Assembly (NCBI RefSeq): GCF_014297445.1
Contig: NZ_JACORU010000015.1
Location: 1 to 64,000, forward strand
Reading direction: 5' to 3'
Origin: Ramlibacter albus
GTDB taxonomy: Bacteria; Pseudomonadota; Gammaproteobacteria; Burkholderiales; Burkholderiaceae_C
DNA: 64,000 nucleotides
In this document: positions 47,864 to 56,216 of the stretch, piece by piece
How the letters are laid out: every line of letters starts with the position of its first letter
Position numbering within the stretch: position 1 is the first letter of the stretch
Position numbers and translations under genes: made by a program
The notes under the pieces: model-generated
What the model saw: the letters and a program-made list of their open reading frames with translations, nothing else
The model's database searches: none
Told to the model about the DNA's origin: nothing

Positions 47864-49074
47864 TCCACGTGGTTCAACACGAGGTCGAACGTGTCGAAGT
47901 TGCGCCAGCGGCGGTTGGGGTCGATGCCCGTGAGCTTGCGGTTGACCACCAGCGGCACGCGCTGCTCGCTGATGCCGCCGTGCGAGCGCAGCGGCGCGTC
48001 CAGGCCCGACAGGTCGTGGCGCGAGTGCGACGTGCCGATGACCGTGAAGCGCTCGGAGACGCACACGAGGTCGCCGATGCGGTCGGCGGGCAGCTCGAAG
48101 CGGCGCGCGGCTTCCTCGCGCGTGAGCACCGCTTCCATGCCGCGCAGGCGGGCAAGCTCCTCCACCAGTTGCGCGACGGCGCTGACGGGCGGCAGGTACA
48201 CGGTGGCAAACGAGCCGAGCGCGCCGTGGTGCACGACATAGGGGTCGGTGATCGGCAGGATCACCCTCGCCTTGCCCGCGCCGATGCGCGCGTCGAACCA
48301 GTCCTGCAGGTAGATCACGTCCGGCTGGCCGTCCATGCCCACCTTCGCGTTCATGCCGTGGTCGGCGGTGAGCGCGACCACGCAGCCCATGTCGTCCAGC
48401 TGGCCGAGGTAGCGGTCCATCATCGCGTAGAAGTCGTTCGCGCCGGGCGTGCCGGGGGCGTGCTTGTGCTGGATGTAGTCCGTGGTGGAGAGGTACATCA
48501 CGTGCGGCCGGTGCGTGCGCATCAGCTGCACGCCGGCCGCGAACACGAACTCCGACAGCTCCGCGCTGTACACGTCGGGCACGGGCATGCCCACGAGCTT
48601 CAGCACCTCGGAGATGCCGTTCTCCGCCACCGTCGCTTCATTCGCTTTCTCGGAAGAGAAGCAGATGCCCTTCATGCCGTGCCCCAGCAGGCGCCGCAGC
48701 TTGTCCTTGGCGGTGACGACGGCCACCTTGTGCCCTGCTTCGGCCAACGCCGCGAGGAGCGTGGGCGCGCGCAGCCACTTGGGGTCGTTCATCATCACTT
48801 CGGCATTGCTGGCGGTGTCGTACAGGTAGTTGCCGCAGATGCCGTGCACCGAGGGCGGCGCGCCGGTGACGATGGACAGGTTGTTGGGGTTGGTGAAGCT
48901 GGGCACCACGCAGTCGGCCACGAGACCGGTGCCTTCGGCGAGCGTGCGCTTCAGCCAGGGCATGCGGCCGGCGGCGACGGCCTGCGCGAAGTAGTCCGGC
49001 TCGCTGCCGTCGATGCACACCACCACGGTGGGTTGCCGTGGCGGGCGGTAGCTGCGCTCGTTGACCGTGAGCAT
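47860..49074 (-). CDS. phnA: phosphonoacetate hydrolase, copy 1
   Basis: This 404-residue member of the alkaline-phosphatase superfamily has metal ligands at CIDGSEPDY (Asp), the nucleophile Thr in SFTNPNNLSI, TTDYIQHKH, TADHGMNAK and RSHGGISEQ, as in the two-zinc phosphonoacetate hydrolase PhnA. It splits phosphonoacetate to acetate and phosphate. It overlaps the DMT gene and follows phnW copy 1 after 7 bases. It is a close paralogue of the protein at 52929, differing mainly near the N-terminus and in the middle loops. Confidence 0.92.
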   Translation of the reverse strand: MLTVNERSYRPPRQPTVVVCIDGSEPDYFAQAVAAGRMPWLKRTLAEGTGLVADCVVPSFTNPNNLSIVTGAPPSVHGICGNYLYDTASNAEVMMNDPKWLRAPTLLAALAEAGHKVAVVTAKDKLRRLLGHGMKGICFSSEKANEATVAENGISEVLKLVGMPVPDVYSAELSEFVFAAGVQLMRTHRPHVMYLSTTDYIQHKHAPGTPGANDFYAMMDRYLGQLDDMGCVVALTADHGMNAKVGMDGQPDVIYLQDWFDARIGAGKARVILPITDPYVVHHGALGSFATVYLPPVSAVAQLVEELARLRGMEAVLTREEAARRFELPADRIGDLVCVSERFTVIGTSHSRHDLSGLDAPLRSHGGISEQRVPLVVNRKLTGIDPNRRWRNFDTFDLVLNHVE

Positions 49075-49081
49075 GGCGGGA

Positions 49082-50200
49082 TTAAAGCACGGCCTCGGCG
49101 GCCTGCGTGCGGATGCCCATGGCATGCAGGACGTCGCGCACGGCCTCCACGGCGCCTTCCATGCCGCGCTCGCCCAGCTGGCCCATGCAGCCGACGCGGA
49201 AGGTTTCCACGGTGGTGAGCTTGCCGGGGTAGAGGATGTAGCCGCGGGCCTTGACCGCGTTGTAGAACTGCTTGAATTCGTACTTGGGGTCGTCCGGCGC
49301 GTGGAAGGTGACGATGATGGGCGCCTGGATTTCCGGGGGCAGGAAGCTGCGCAACCCCAGCTTCGCCATGCCTTCGACCAGCGCCTTGCAGTTGCGCTGG
49401 TAGGCGCCGCCGCGCGCGGCGAGGCCGCCCTCTTCGAAGTACTGCGTCAGCGCGGAGTCCAGCGCTGCCACCACGTGCGTGGGCGGCGTGAAGCGCCACT
49501 GCGTCGTCTTGCCCATGTAGACCCACTGGTCGTACAGGTCCATCGCCAGCGAATGGCAGTTGCCCTCGCTGGCTTGCAACGCCTCGCGCCGCGCCAGCAC
49601 GAAGCCTATGCCGGGCACGCCTTCGAGGCATTTGCCGGAGGCGGCGATCACCGCGTCGAAGGGCGTGCGGCGTGCGTCGATCTCCAGCGCGCCGAAGGAG
49701 CTCATCGCGTCGACGATGAGGCCCTTGCCGTGCTTCTGCGCGACGAGCGCGATCTCGTGCAGCGGGTTGAGGATGCCGGTGCTGGTCTCGCAGTGCACCA
49801 GCGCCACGTGGGTGATCGACGGGTCCTTGGCGAGCAGGCGGTCGATGTCCTCCGGGCGCACCTGCGCGTCCTCGGCGTACTCGAAGGTGGTGAGCTTGCG
49901 GCCGAGCACCTTGCAGATCTTCGCGATGCGCTGGCAATAGGCGCCGTTGACCGGCACCAGCACATGGCCGTTGCGCGGCACCAGCGTGCCGATGGCGGCT
50001 TCGACCGCGAAGGTGCCGCTGCCCTGCAGCGGCACGCACTCGTGCGTGCCCTCGCCGTGCACGATACGCAGCAGGCCCTCGCGCAGGCGCGCTGTGATCT
50101 GGTTGAAGTCGCCGTCCCACGAGCCCCAGTCGCGCAGCATGCTTTCCTTGGTGCGCGCCGAGGTGGTGAGGGGGCCGGGGGTGAGGAGGTAGGGGGTCAT
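49082..50200 (-). CDS. phnW: 2-aminoethylphosphonate-pyruvate transaminase, copy 1
   Basis: This 372-residue class V aminotransferase begins LLTPGPLTTSARTKESMLRDWGSWD, the PhnW N-terminal signature. The PLP lysine is Lys190 in AASGKCLEGVPG, with Asp in IVDAMSSFG. PhnW converts AEP and pyruvate to phosphonoacetaldehyde and alanine. The ATG at 50200 is the conserved start. It is followed by phnA copy 1. A second copy lies at 62302. Confidence 0.93.
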   Translation of the reverse strand: MTPYLLTPGPLTTSARTKESMLRDWGSWDGDFNQITARLREGLLRIVHGEGTHECVPLQGSGTFAVEAAIGTLVPRNGHVLVPVNGAYCQRIAKICKVLGRKLTTFEYAEDAQVRPEDIDRLLAKDPSITHVALVHCETSTGILNPLHEIALVAQKHGKGLIVDAMSSFGALEIDARRTPFDAVIAASGKCLEGVPGIGFVLARREALQASEGNCHSLAMDLYDQWVYMGKTTQWRFTPPTHVVAALDSALTQYFEEGGLAARGGAYQRNCKALVEGMAKLGLRSFLPPEIQAPIIVTFHAPDDPKYEFKQFYNAVKARGYILYPGKLTTVETFRVGCMGQLGERGMEGAVEAVRDVLHAMGIRTQAAEAVL

Positions 50201-50226
50201 GGGGGTCTCCGTTCTGGGATGGGGGT

Positions 50227-51951
50227 TCAGCCGCGGCCGTAGCGCCAGGCTTGGGTTTTCCTGAGCAGGACGCGGGTGGCGAGCGCGTACACGAGGCACA
50301 CGGCCACCGAGGTCAGCACGGTGAGGCTCGCGAGCGCGGCCGCGGGGCCGATCTCGCCGGCTTCGTCGAGGTTCATGATCGCCACCGACGCCAGCACCGT
50401 GTCCGGCGAGTACAGGAAGACGACCCCCGACAGCGTGGCCATGGACACGACGAAGTAGTAGCGCGCCACGTCCAGCAACGCCGGCAGGCACACCGGCAGC
50501 GTCACGCGCCAGAACGTCACGTAGAACGGCACCTGCAGCGACGCCGATACGGCCTCGAACTCGTTGTCGATCTGCTTGAGCGCCGTCACGGCTGTGAGGT
50601 GGCTGGACGTGTAGTAGTGCACGATGACCGACAGCGCGAGGATCGCGAAGCCGCCGTACAGCCCGTTCATGGGGTTGCCCGGGTGGTTGAAGAACATGAT
50701 GTAGCCGAGGCCCAACACGAGGCCCGGCACCGCCATGGACAGCATCGCCAGCAGGTGGAAGAGCGGCCGCGCGATGTCCAGCCCGCGTGTCTTCTCGGCG
50801 AGGTAAGCACCGATGAACACCACGGCCGTGCCGGCGAAGGCCACCGTGAAGGCCAGCTTGAGGCTGTTGCCATACGCGGAGGCGAGGTCGCTGCCGACGA
50901 GGGCGAATTCATAGTGGCGCAGCGTGAGCGACAGGTCGTAGGGCCAGAACTTGATGAGGGACGTCCACATCGCCATGCCCACCACCGCCAGCAGCGCCGC
51001 GCAGACCAGCGCGCAGTACGCCGTCATCAGCGCATCGAACACGCGATGCGGCCGGGGCGCGAATGGCACCGAACGCGCCGACAGCTGCGCGCGCAGCTTG
51101 CGGCGCACGCGGCTGTCGATGCAGAACGACACGATGGATGGGATGAGCAGGATGATGCCCACCACCGCGCCGCGGCCGAAATGCTGCTGCCCCACCACCT
51201 GCTTGAACACGTCCACCGACAGCACGTTGAAGTTGCCGCCGATGACCTTGGGTGCGCCGAAGTCGCTCACCACGTAGGTGAAGACCACGGTGGCCGCGCT
51301 CACCAGCCCGTACTTGCAAGAAGGCAGCGTGATGGTGAAGAACTTGCGCAGCTTCGACGTGCCCAGCGAATCCGCCGCTTCGTAGAGCCGGCCGTCCGCG
51401 AGCGACAGCGCCGTGAGCAGGATCATCAGCGCGTGCGGGAAGGTGTTGTAGACCTCCGCGAGGATGATGCCCAGCGGCCCGTAGATCGTCTCGACACCGA
51501 GCGCGGTGAGCAGCGGCTTGGCCACACCCTGGTTGCCGAACCACTGGATGAACGCGATGGCCGACAGCAGCGACGGCGCCAGCAGCGGGATCAGCGCGAC
51601 GAGGCGGAACGTGCCCTTGAAGGGCGCGCAGCTGCGATGCAGCGCATACGCGAACACGAAGGCCAGCGGCACCGAAATCAACACCACCACGGCGGAGACC
51701 CACACCGAGTTCCACATCGCCTGCAAGAGCGCGGGCGTGGAGAGGTAGTCCATGAAGTGGGCCAGGCCGATGAAGTGGCCGTTGTCGTCCTGCACCGCGC
51801 GCACCAGGATGGCGGCCATGGGTGCGAGCAGGAACAGCACGAGAAAGCCGCACACCGCCAGCAGCACGGCGCGGGCGATCCAGTCCTCCTTCGCGAGTTC
51901 GAGGTGGCGGCGCTCGACGGGCGCCTCGTAGGTTCCGGCGACTGCACTCAT
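50227..51951 (-). CDS. fused two-domain ABC permease for AEP, set 1
   Basis: This 574-residue membrane protein has two MetI-type halves (about 1-280 and 310-574), each with an EAA-like loop: YEAADSLGTSKLRKFFTITLPSCKYG and EFEAVSASLQVPFYVTFWRVTLPVCLP. The fused form matches the PhnU2-type (TIGR03262) AEP permease family. It overlaps the ATPase gene by 4 bases and precedes phnW copy 1. No binding-protein gene lies in this set, so it probably shares the one at 58499. Confidence 0.88.
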   Translation of the reverse strand: MSAVAGTYEAPVERRHLELAKEDWIARAVLLAVCGFLVLFLLAPMAAILVRAVQDDNGHFIGLAHFMDYLSTPALLQAMWNSVWVSAVVVLISVPLAFVFAYALHRSCAPFKGTFRLVALIPLLAPSLLSAIAFIQWFGNQGVAKPLLTALGVETIYGPLGIILAEVYNTFPHALMILLTALSLADGRLYEAADSLGTSKLRKFFTITLPSCKYGLVSAATVVFTYVVSDFGAPKVIGGNFNVLSVDVFKQVVGQQHFGRGAVVGIILLIPSIVSFCIDSRVRRKLRAQLSARSVPFAPRPHRVFDALMTAYCALVCAALLAVVGMAMWTSLIKFWPYDLSLTLRHYEFALVGSDLASAYGNSLKLAFTVAFAGTAVVFIGAYLAEKTRGLDIARPLFHLLAMLSMAVPGLVLGLGYIMFFNHPGNPMNGLYGGFAILALSVIVHYYTSSHLTAVTALKQIDNEFEAVSASLQVPFYVTFWRVTLPVCLPALLDVARYYFVVSMATLSGVVFLYSPDTVLASVAIMNLDEAGEIGPAAALASLTVLTSVAVCLVYALATRVLLRKTQAWRYGRG

Positions 51952-52823
51952 GCGGCCGCCCCCGTGGGGAACATCGGCCGTACGTAGAGGCGCACGTTGT
52001 CGCCGGCGGCGTACCGCTCGGCCCCGGAGCATTCCAGCTCCAGGTCGCCGGAGCGGAAGCGGCCATCGCCCAACGCCACCGCGGGCAGCACGTTCATCTT
52101 GCCGACGAAGTCCGCCACGAAGGGCGTGGCGGGCCGCTCGTAGATGTCGGCGGTGGTGCCCACCTGCTCGATCACGCCGTGGTTCATCACGACGATGCGG
52201 TCGGCCATGGAGAGCGCCTCTTCCTGGTCGTGCGTGACCATGATGGTGGTGACGCCCAGCTGCTGCTGCAGGCGGCGGATCTCGCCGCGCAGGCGCACGC
52301 GCTCCAGCGCGTCGAGCGCCGACAGCGGCTCGTCGAGCAGCAGCAGCCGCGGCGATGTGGCAAGCGCACGCGCCAGCGCCACCCGCTGCTGCTGCCCGCC
52401 CGACAACTGGCTCGGGTACTTGCCGCCCGCGCCCGGCAGCCCCACGAGCTCCAGCAGCTCGGTGATGCGATCGTCCACCAATTGCTTCGGCACCTTGCGG
52501 TTCACCAGCCCGTACGCAATGTTCTCCGCGACGGTGATGTTCGGGAACAGCGCGTAGCTCTGGAACACGATGCCGTAGTCGCGCTTGCTCGGCGGCAGCC
52601 ACGAGATGTCGCGGCCGTTCTGCAGGATGCGGCCGCCGCTTTGCGTCTCCAGCCCCGCGATGATGCGCAGCAGCGTGGTCTTGCCGCAGCCCGAGGGGCC
52701 CAGCAGGCAGAGCATCTCGCCATGGCGCACCGCCAGGTCGATGCGGCGCAGCGCGGTGAAGCGCTCGAATTGCTTGTGCACGCCCTCGATGGCGAGCGCG
52801 GTATGCGTGACTTCGGTTTCCAA
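51948..52823 (-). CDS. ABC ATPase for AEP, set 1 (PhnT2-type)
   Basis: This 291-residue ATPase has Walker A GPSGCGKTTLLRII, signature LSGGQQQRVALARAL, Walker B LLLLDEPLSALDALERVRLR and H-loop TIMVTHDQEEALSMADRIVVMNHG, with a short C-terminal TOBE-like region. The start is TTG at 52823, preceded by GAGGAG; the next in-frame ATG is far inside. At 291 residues it is about 58 shorter than the set 2 ATPase, mostly at the C-terminal regulatory domain. Divergent from phnA copy 2. Confidence 0.87.
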   Translation of the reverse strand: METEVTHTALAIEGVHKQFERFTALRRIDLAVRHGEMLCLLGPSGCGKTTLLRIIAGLETQSGGRILQNGRDISWLPPSKRDYGIVFQSYALFPNITVAENIAYGLVNRKVPKQLVDDRITELLELVGLPGAGGKYPSQLSGGQQQRVALARALATSPRLLLLDEPLSALDALERVRLRGEIRRLQQQLGVTTIMVTHDQEEALSMADRIVVMNHGVIEQVGTTADIYERPATPFVADFVGKMNVLPAVALGDGRFRSGDLELECSGAERYAAGDNVRLYVRPMFPTGAAA

Positions 52824-52882
52824 CGGTGCTCCTCGGGTCGGGGATTCGACTGCGGATTGATCGTAGATCGCCGAATGCCTTC

Positions 52883-52920
52883 TGTCAATTGTTGACAATT
52901 TGCAAAATCGCGGTTTTAAT
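52883..52920 (+). promoter_or_regulatory. operator-overlapped promoter of phnA copy 2
   Basis: TGTCAA-TTG-TTGACA (52883-52897) is a perfect inverted repeat. Its right arm is the -35 (52892-52897). TTTAAT (52915-52920) follows at exactly 17 bases, and the phnA ATG at 52929 is only 8 bases beyond, so the mRNA is nearly leaderless. The repeat shares TGTCAATTGTT and ATTGTTGACAA with the site before the binding-protein gene at 58401, suggesting one regulator. Confidence 0.65.
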
Positions 52921-52928
52921 CCAGCCTC

Positions 52929-54155
52929 ATGAAACCCACCATCACCGTCAACGAGCGCAGCTATACGTGGCGCGACCAACCCGTCGTCGTGGTCTGCGTC
53001 GACGGCTGCCAATACGAATACATCACGGCCGCCGTGGCCGCGGGCGTGGCGCCCTTCCTCGGCAAGCTGGTGGGGGGCGGCGGCACCGCGTACCTTGCCG
53101 ACTGCGTGATCCCCAGCTTCACCAACCCCAACAACCTGTCCATCGTCACCGGCGTGCCGCCCTCGGTGCACGGCATCTGCGGCAACTACTTCTTCGACCG
53201 CGAGCGCGGGGAGGAAGTGATGATGAACGACCCCCGCTACCTGCGCGCGGGCACCATCCTCGCGGCGTTCTCGAATGCGGGCGCGCGCGTCGCGGTGGTC
53301 ACGGCCAAGGACAAGCTGCGCAAGCTGCTGGGGCACGAGATGCAGGGCATCTGCTTCTCCGCCGAGAAGGCCGACCAGGCGACGCTGGCCGAGAACGGCA
53401 TCGACAACCTGCTGGACTTCGTCGGCATGCCCCTGCCCTCGGTGTACAGCGCGGAGCTGTCGGAGTTCGTGTTCGTGGCGGGTGTCAAATTGATGCAGCG
53501 CGAACGGCCCGACTTGATGTACCTTTCCACCACCGACTACATCCAGCACAAGGCGGCGCCGGGGACGAAGGTGGCCAACGACTTCTACGCGATGATGGAC
53601 CGCAACCTGGCGGCGCTCGACGCCCTGGGCGCCACGATCGTGCTCACGGCCGACCATGGCATGAACGCCAAGCACGGCGCCGACGGCCAACCCAATGTCA
53701 TCTACCTGCAGGACCAGCTCGACGCTTGGCTGGGCGAGGACGCCGCGCGCGTGATCCTGCCCATCACCGACCCGTATGTCGTGCACCACGGCGCGCTCGG
53801 TTCGTTCGCGGTGGTCTACCTGCCGCCGGACGTGAATGCCGAAGCGGTGCGCGAGCGCATCGCAGCCCTGCCCGGCGTGGAGATGGCGCTGTCGCGCCTC
53901 GCGGCATGCGACCACTTCGAGCTGCCCTTCGACCGCGTCGGCGACCTCGTCATCGTGTCGCGGCAGGACACGGTGATCGGCACGAGCGCCGAACGCCACG
54001 ACCTGAGCGCGCTCGACGTGCCGCTGCGCTCGCACGGTGGTGTGTCGGAGCAGCGCGTGCCGCTGGTCATCAACCGTGCAGTGCCTGCGCAGCCGGCCGA
54101 CCGCCGCTGGCGCAATTTCGACGCATTCGAACTCGGCCTCAACCTCGCCTGCTGA
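52929..54155 (+). CDS. phnA: phosphonoacetate hydrolase, copy 2
   Basis: This 408-residue enzyme has zinc ligands and nucleophile matching the PhnA pattern: Asp25, Thr65 (nucleophile), Asp203, His207, Asp242, His243 and His369. It releases acetate and phosphate from phosphonoacetate. It begins set 2, 21 bases before phnY. Similarity to copy 1 is high throughout, including SVHGICGNY and LRSHGG.SEQRVPLV.NR, so the two are recent or conserved paralogues. Confidence 0.93.
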   Translation: MKPTITVNERSYTWRDQPVVVVCVDGCQYEYITAAVAAGVAPFLGKLVGGGGTAYLADCVIPSFTNPNNLSIVTGVPPSVHGICGNYFFDRERGEEVMMNDPRYLRAGTILAAFSNAGARVAVVTAKDKLRKLLGHEMQGICFSAEKADQATLAENGIDNLLDFVGMPLPSVYSAELSEFVFVAGVKLMQRERPDLMYLSTTDYIQHKAAPGTKVANDFYAMMDRNLAALDALGATIVLTADHGMNAKHGADGQPNVIYLQDQLDAWLGEDAARVILPITDPYVVHHGALGSFAVVYLPPDVNAEAVRERIAALPGVEMALSRLAACDHFELPFDRVGDLVIVSRQDTVIGTSAERHDLSALDVPLRSHGGVSEQRVPLVINRAVPAQPADRRWRNFDAFELGLNLAC

Positions 54156-54176
54156 AGAACCGGAGACCCACCGCCC

Positions 54177-55622
54177 ATGTCCGCCCTGCTTGCCGAACAA
54201 CCCGTGTTGCATGAGTCGCTGCGCATCGCCGGCGAGAAAGTCAGCCGCGACCGCGTCATCGAAGTGCGCCACCCGTACACGGGCGAGCTCGTCGCCACCG
54301 TGCCCAAGGCCACGCTCGCCGACGTGCAGCGCGCGCTGAAGATCGCCCGCGAGTACCGCGCCAAGCTCACGCGCCACGAGCGCTATCGCATCCTGATGAA
54401 GGCGGGCGAGATCGTCGCCGCGCGCCGCGACCAGATCGCACGGCTGATCACGCTGGAAAGCGGCCTGTGCCTGAAGGACACGCAGTACGAAGTGGGCCGT
54501 GCGAGCGACGTGCTGCTCTTCGCGGCCAACCAGTCGCTCGTCGATGACGGGCAGGTGTTCTCGTGCGACCTCACGGCGCACGGCAAGAGCCGCAAGGTGT
54601 ACACGCTCAAGGAGCCGCTGCTGGGCGCGATCACGGCGATCACACCTTTCAATCACCCATTGAACCAGGTGATCCACAAGGTGGCGCCCGCCGTGGCCAC
54701 GAACAACCGCGTGGTGCTCAAGCCGAGCGAGAAGACGCCGCTCGCCGCCTACGCGCTGGCCGACATCCTGTACGAGGCGGGGCTGCCCCCGGAAATGCTG
54801 AGCGTGGTGACCGGCGACCCGCGCGAGATCGCGGACGAGATGCTCACCAGCGACGCGGTGGACCTCGTGACGTTCACCGGCGGCGTCGCCATCGGCAAGT
54901 ACATCGCGGCCAAGGCGGCGTACAAGCGCCAGGTGCTGGAGCTGGGCGGCAACGACCCGATCATCGTGATGGAGGACGCCGACATCGACGAAGCGGCGAC
55001 GCTGGCGGCAGCCGGGTCGTACAAGAACTCGGGGCAGCGCTGCACGGCCGTCAAGCGCATGCTGGTGCACGAGGCGGTGGCGGACAGGTTCGTGGAACTG
55101 CTCGTCGAGAAGACGAAAGCCGTGAAGTACGGCGACCCGCTCGATCCGAAGACCGACATGGGCACGGTGATCGACGAGCCCGCAGCCAAGCTGTTCGAAT
55201 CGCGCGTGAACGAAGCCATTGCCCAAGGCGCGAAGCTGCTCGCCGGCAACGTGCGCCGCGGCGCGCTCTACTCGCCCACCGTGCTGGACAACGTGCGGCC
55301 GGAGATGACGGTGGTGCGCGAGGAAACCTTCGGCCCCGTCTCGCCCGTGATCCGCTTCAAGGATTTCGAGGACGCGATGCGCATCGCCAATGGCACCGCT
55401 TTTGGGCTCTCGAGCGCCATCTGCACCAACCGCCTGGACTACATCACGCGCGCCGTGCAGGAGCTCAACGTCGGCACGGTCAACGTGCGCGAGGTGCCCG
55501 GCTACCGGCTGGAGATGACGCCTTTCGGCGGCATCAAGGACTCCGGCCTGGGCTACAAGGAAGGTGTGCTCGAGGCGATGAAGAGCTTCTGCAACACCAA
55601 GACGTATTCGCTGCCGTGGTGA
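54177..55622 (+). CDS. phnY: phosphonoacetaldehyde dehydrogenase
   Basis: This 481-residue aldehyde dehydrogenase has the catalytic Cys289 in SGQRCTAVK and the general base Glu255 in LELGGNDPI, with the nucleotide-binding FTGGVAIGKYI. PhnY oxidises phosphonoacetaldehyde to phosphonoacetate with NAD+, linking PhnW to PhnA. No copy is present in set 1, so both phnW genes must feed this enzyme. It lies between phnA copy 2 and the HD gene. Confidence 0.92.
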   Translation: MSALLAEQPVLHESLRIAGEKVSRDRVIEVRHPYTGELVATVPKATLADVQRALKIAREYRAKLTRHERYRILMKAGEIVAARRDQIARLITLESGLCLKDTQYEVGRASDVLLFAANQSLVDDGQVFSCDLTAHGKSRKVYTLKEPLLGAITAITPFNHPLNQVIHKVAPAVATNNRVVLKPSEKTPLAAYALADILYEAGLPPEMLSVVTGDPREIADEMLTSDAVDLVTFTGGVAIGKYIAAKAAYKRQVLELGGNDPIIVMEDADIDEAATLAAAGSYKNSGQRCTAVKRMLVHEAVADRFVELLVEKTKAVKYGDPLDPKTDMGTVIDEPAAKLFESRVNEAIAQGAKLLAGNVRRGALYSPTVLDNVRPEMTVVREETFGPVSPVIRFKDFEDAMRIANGTAFGLSSAICTNRLDYITRAVQELNVGTVNVREVPGYRLEMTPFGGIKDSGLGYKEGVLEAMKSFCNTKTYSLPW

Positions 55623-55630
55623 AGCCGGTC

Positions 55631-56212
55631 ATGAGCATCGAACGCATCGAGGCCCTCTTTCGTGAATTGGGAGACCGCGCCTACAGCGGCGAGCCCGTGA
55701 CGCAGCTGGAGCACGCGCTGCAAAGCGCTGCCCTGGCGCAAGCAGCAGGCGCGGACGACGCGCTCGTCGCCGCGGCGCTGCTGCACGACATCGGCCACCT
55801 CGTCAACGACCAGGGCGAGAGCCCCACCGAGCGCGGCATCGACGACCAGCATCAGTTCCATGGGGCGCACTTCCTCAAGCCGCTGTTCGGGCGGGCGGTG
55901 AGCGAGCCGGTGCGGCTGCATGTGGCCGCGAAGCGGTATCTCTGCGCCACGCGGCCCGGGTACCAGGCCGCGCTGTCGGCCGATTCGCAACGCAGCCTCG
56001 TGCTGCAGGGCGGTGCGTTCACGGCGCAGGAGGTCGAAGCCTTCGGGCAGAACCCCCATGCGGAAGCGGCGGTATCGCTGCGCTTGTGGGACGACGAAGC
56101 GAAGGTGGCCGGCTTGAAGACACCTGCATTGGCGGACTACCTGCCGCTGCTGGCGCGCTGCGCGCAGCGGGCTGCGCAAGAGAAGCAGTCCTCGACGGTT
56201 GCTGCGAAGTAA
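55631..56212 (+). CDS. PhnZ-like HD-domain diiron oxygenase, phosphonate-operon type
   Basis: This 193-residue HD-superfamily protein has Tyr18, Glu21, His28, His52, Asp53 and His56, whose spacing equals PhnZ residues Tyr24, Glu27, His34, His58, Asp59 and His62. These include the Y-x-x-E pair that marks mixed-valent diiron oxygenases. PhnZ cleaves (R)-2-amino-1-hydroxyethylphosphonate after hydroxylation by PhnY*. No such dioxygenase gene is in this window. The protein also fits the TIGR03276 'phosphonate operon HD' family. The start is the ATG at 55631, 8 bases after phnY. Confidence 0.8.
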   Translation: MSIERIEALFRELGDRAYSGEPVTQLEHALQSAALAQAAGADDALVAAALLHDIGHLVNDQGESPTERGIDDQHQFHGAHFLKPLFGRAVSEPVRLHVAAKRYLCATRPGYQAALSADSQRSLVLQGGAFTAQEVEAFGQNPHAEAAVSLRLWDDEAKVAGLKTPALADYLPLLARCAQRAAQEKQSSTVAAK

Positions 56213-56216
56213 GCCG

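Noticed and set aside
48951..55226. Long antisense frames over the phosphonate genes (for example 51948-55226 upstream of the ATPase)
   Set aside because: They extend the true ATPase frame through the reverse strand of phnA and phnY, with biased composition and no domains. The TTG at 52823 with GAGGAG is the credible start.
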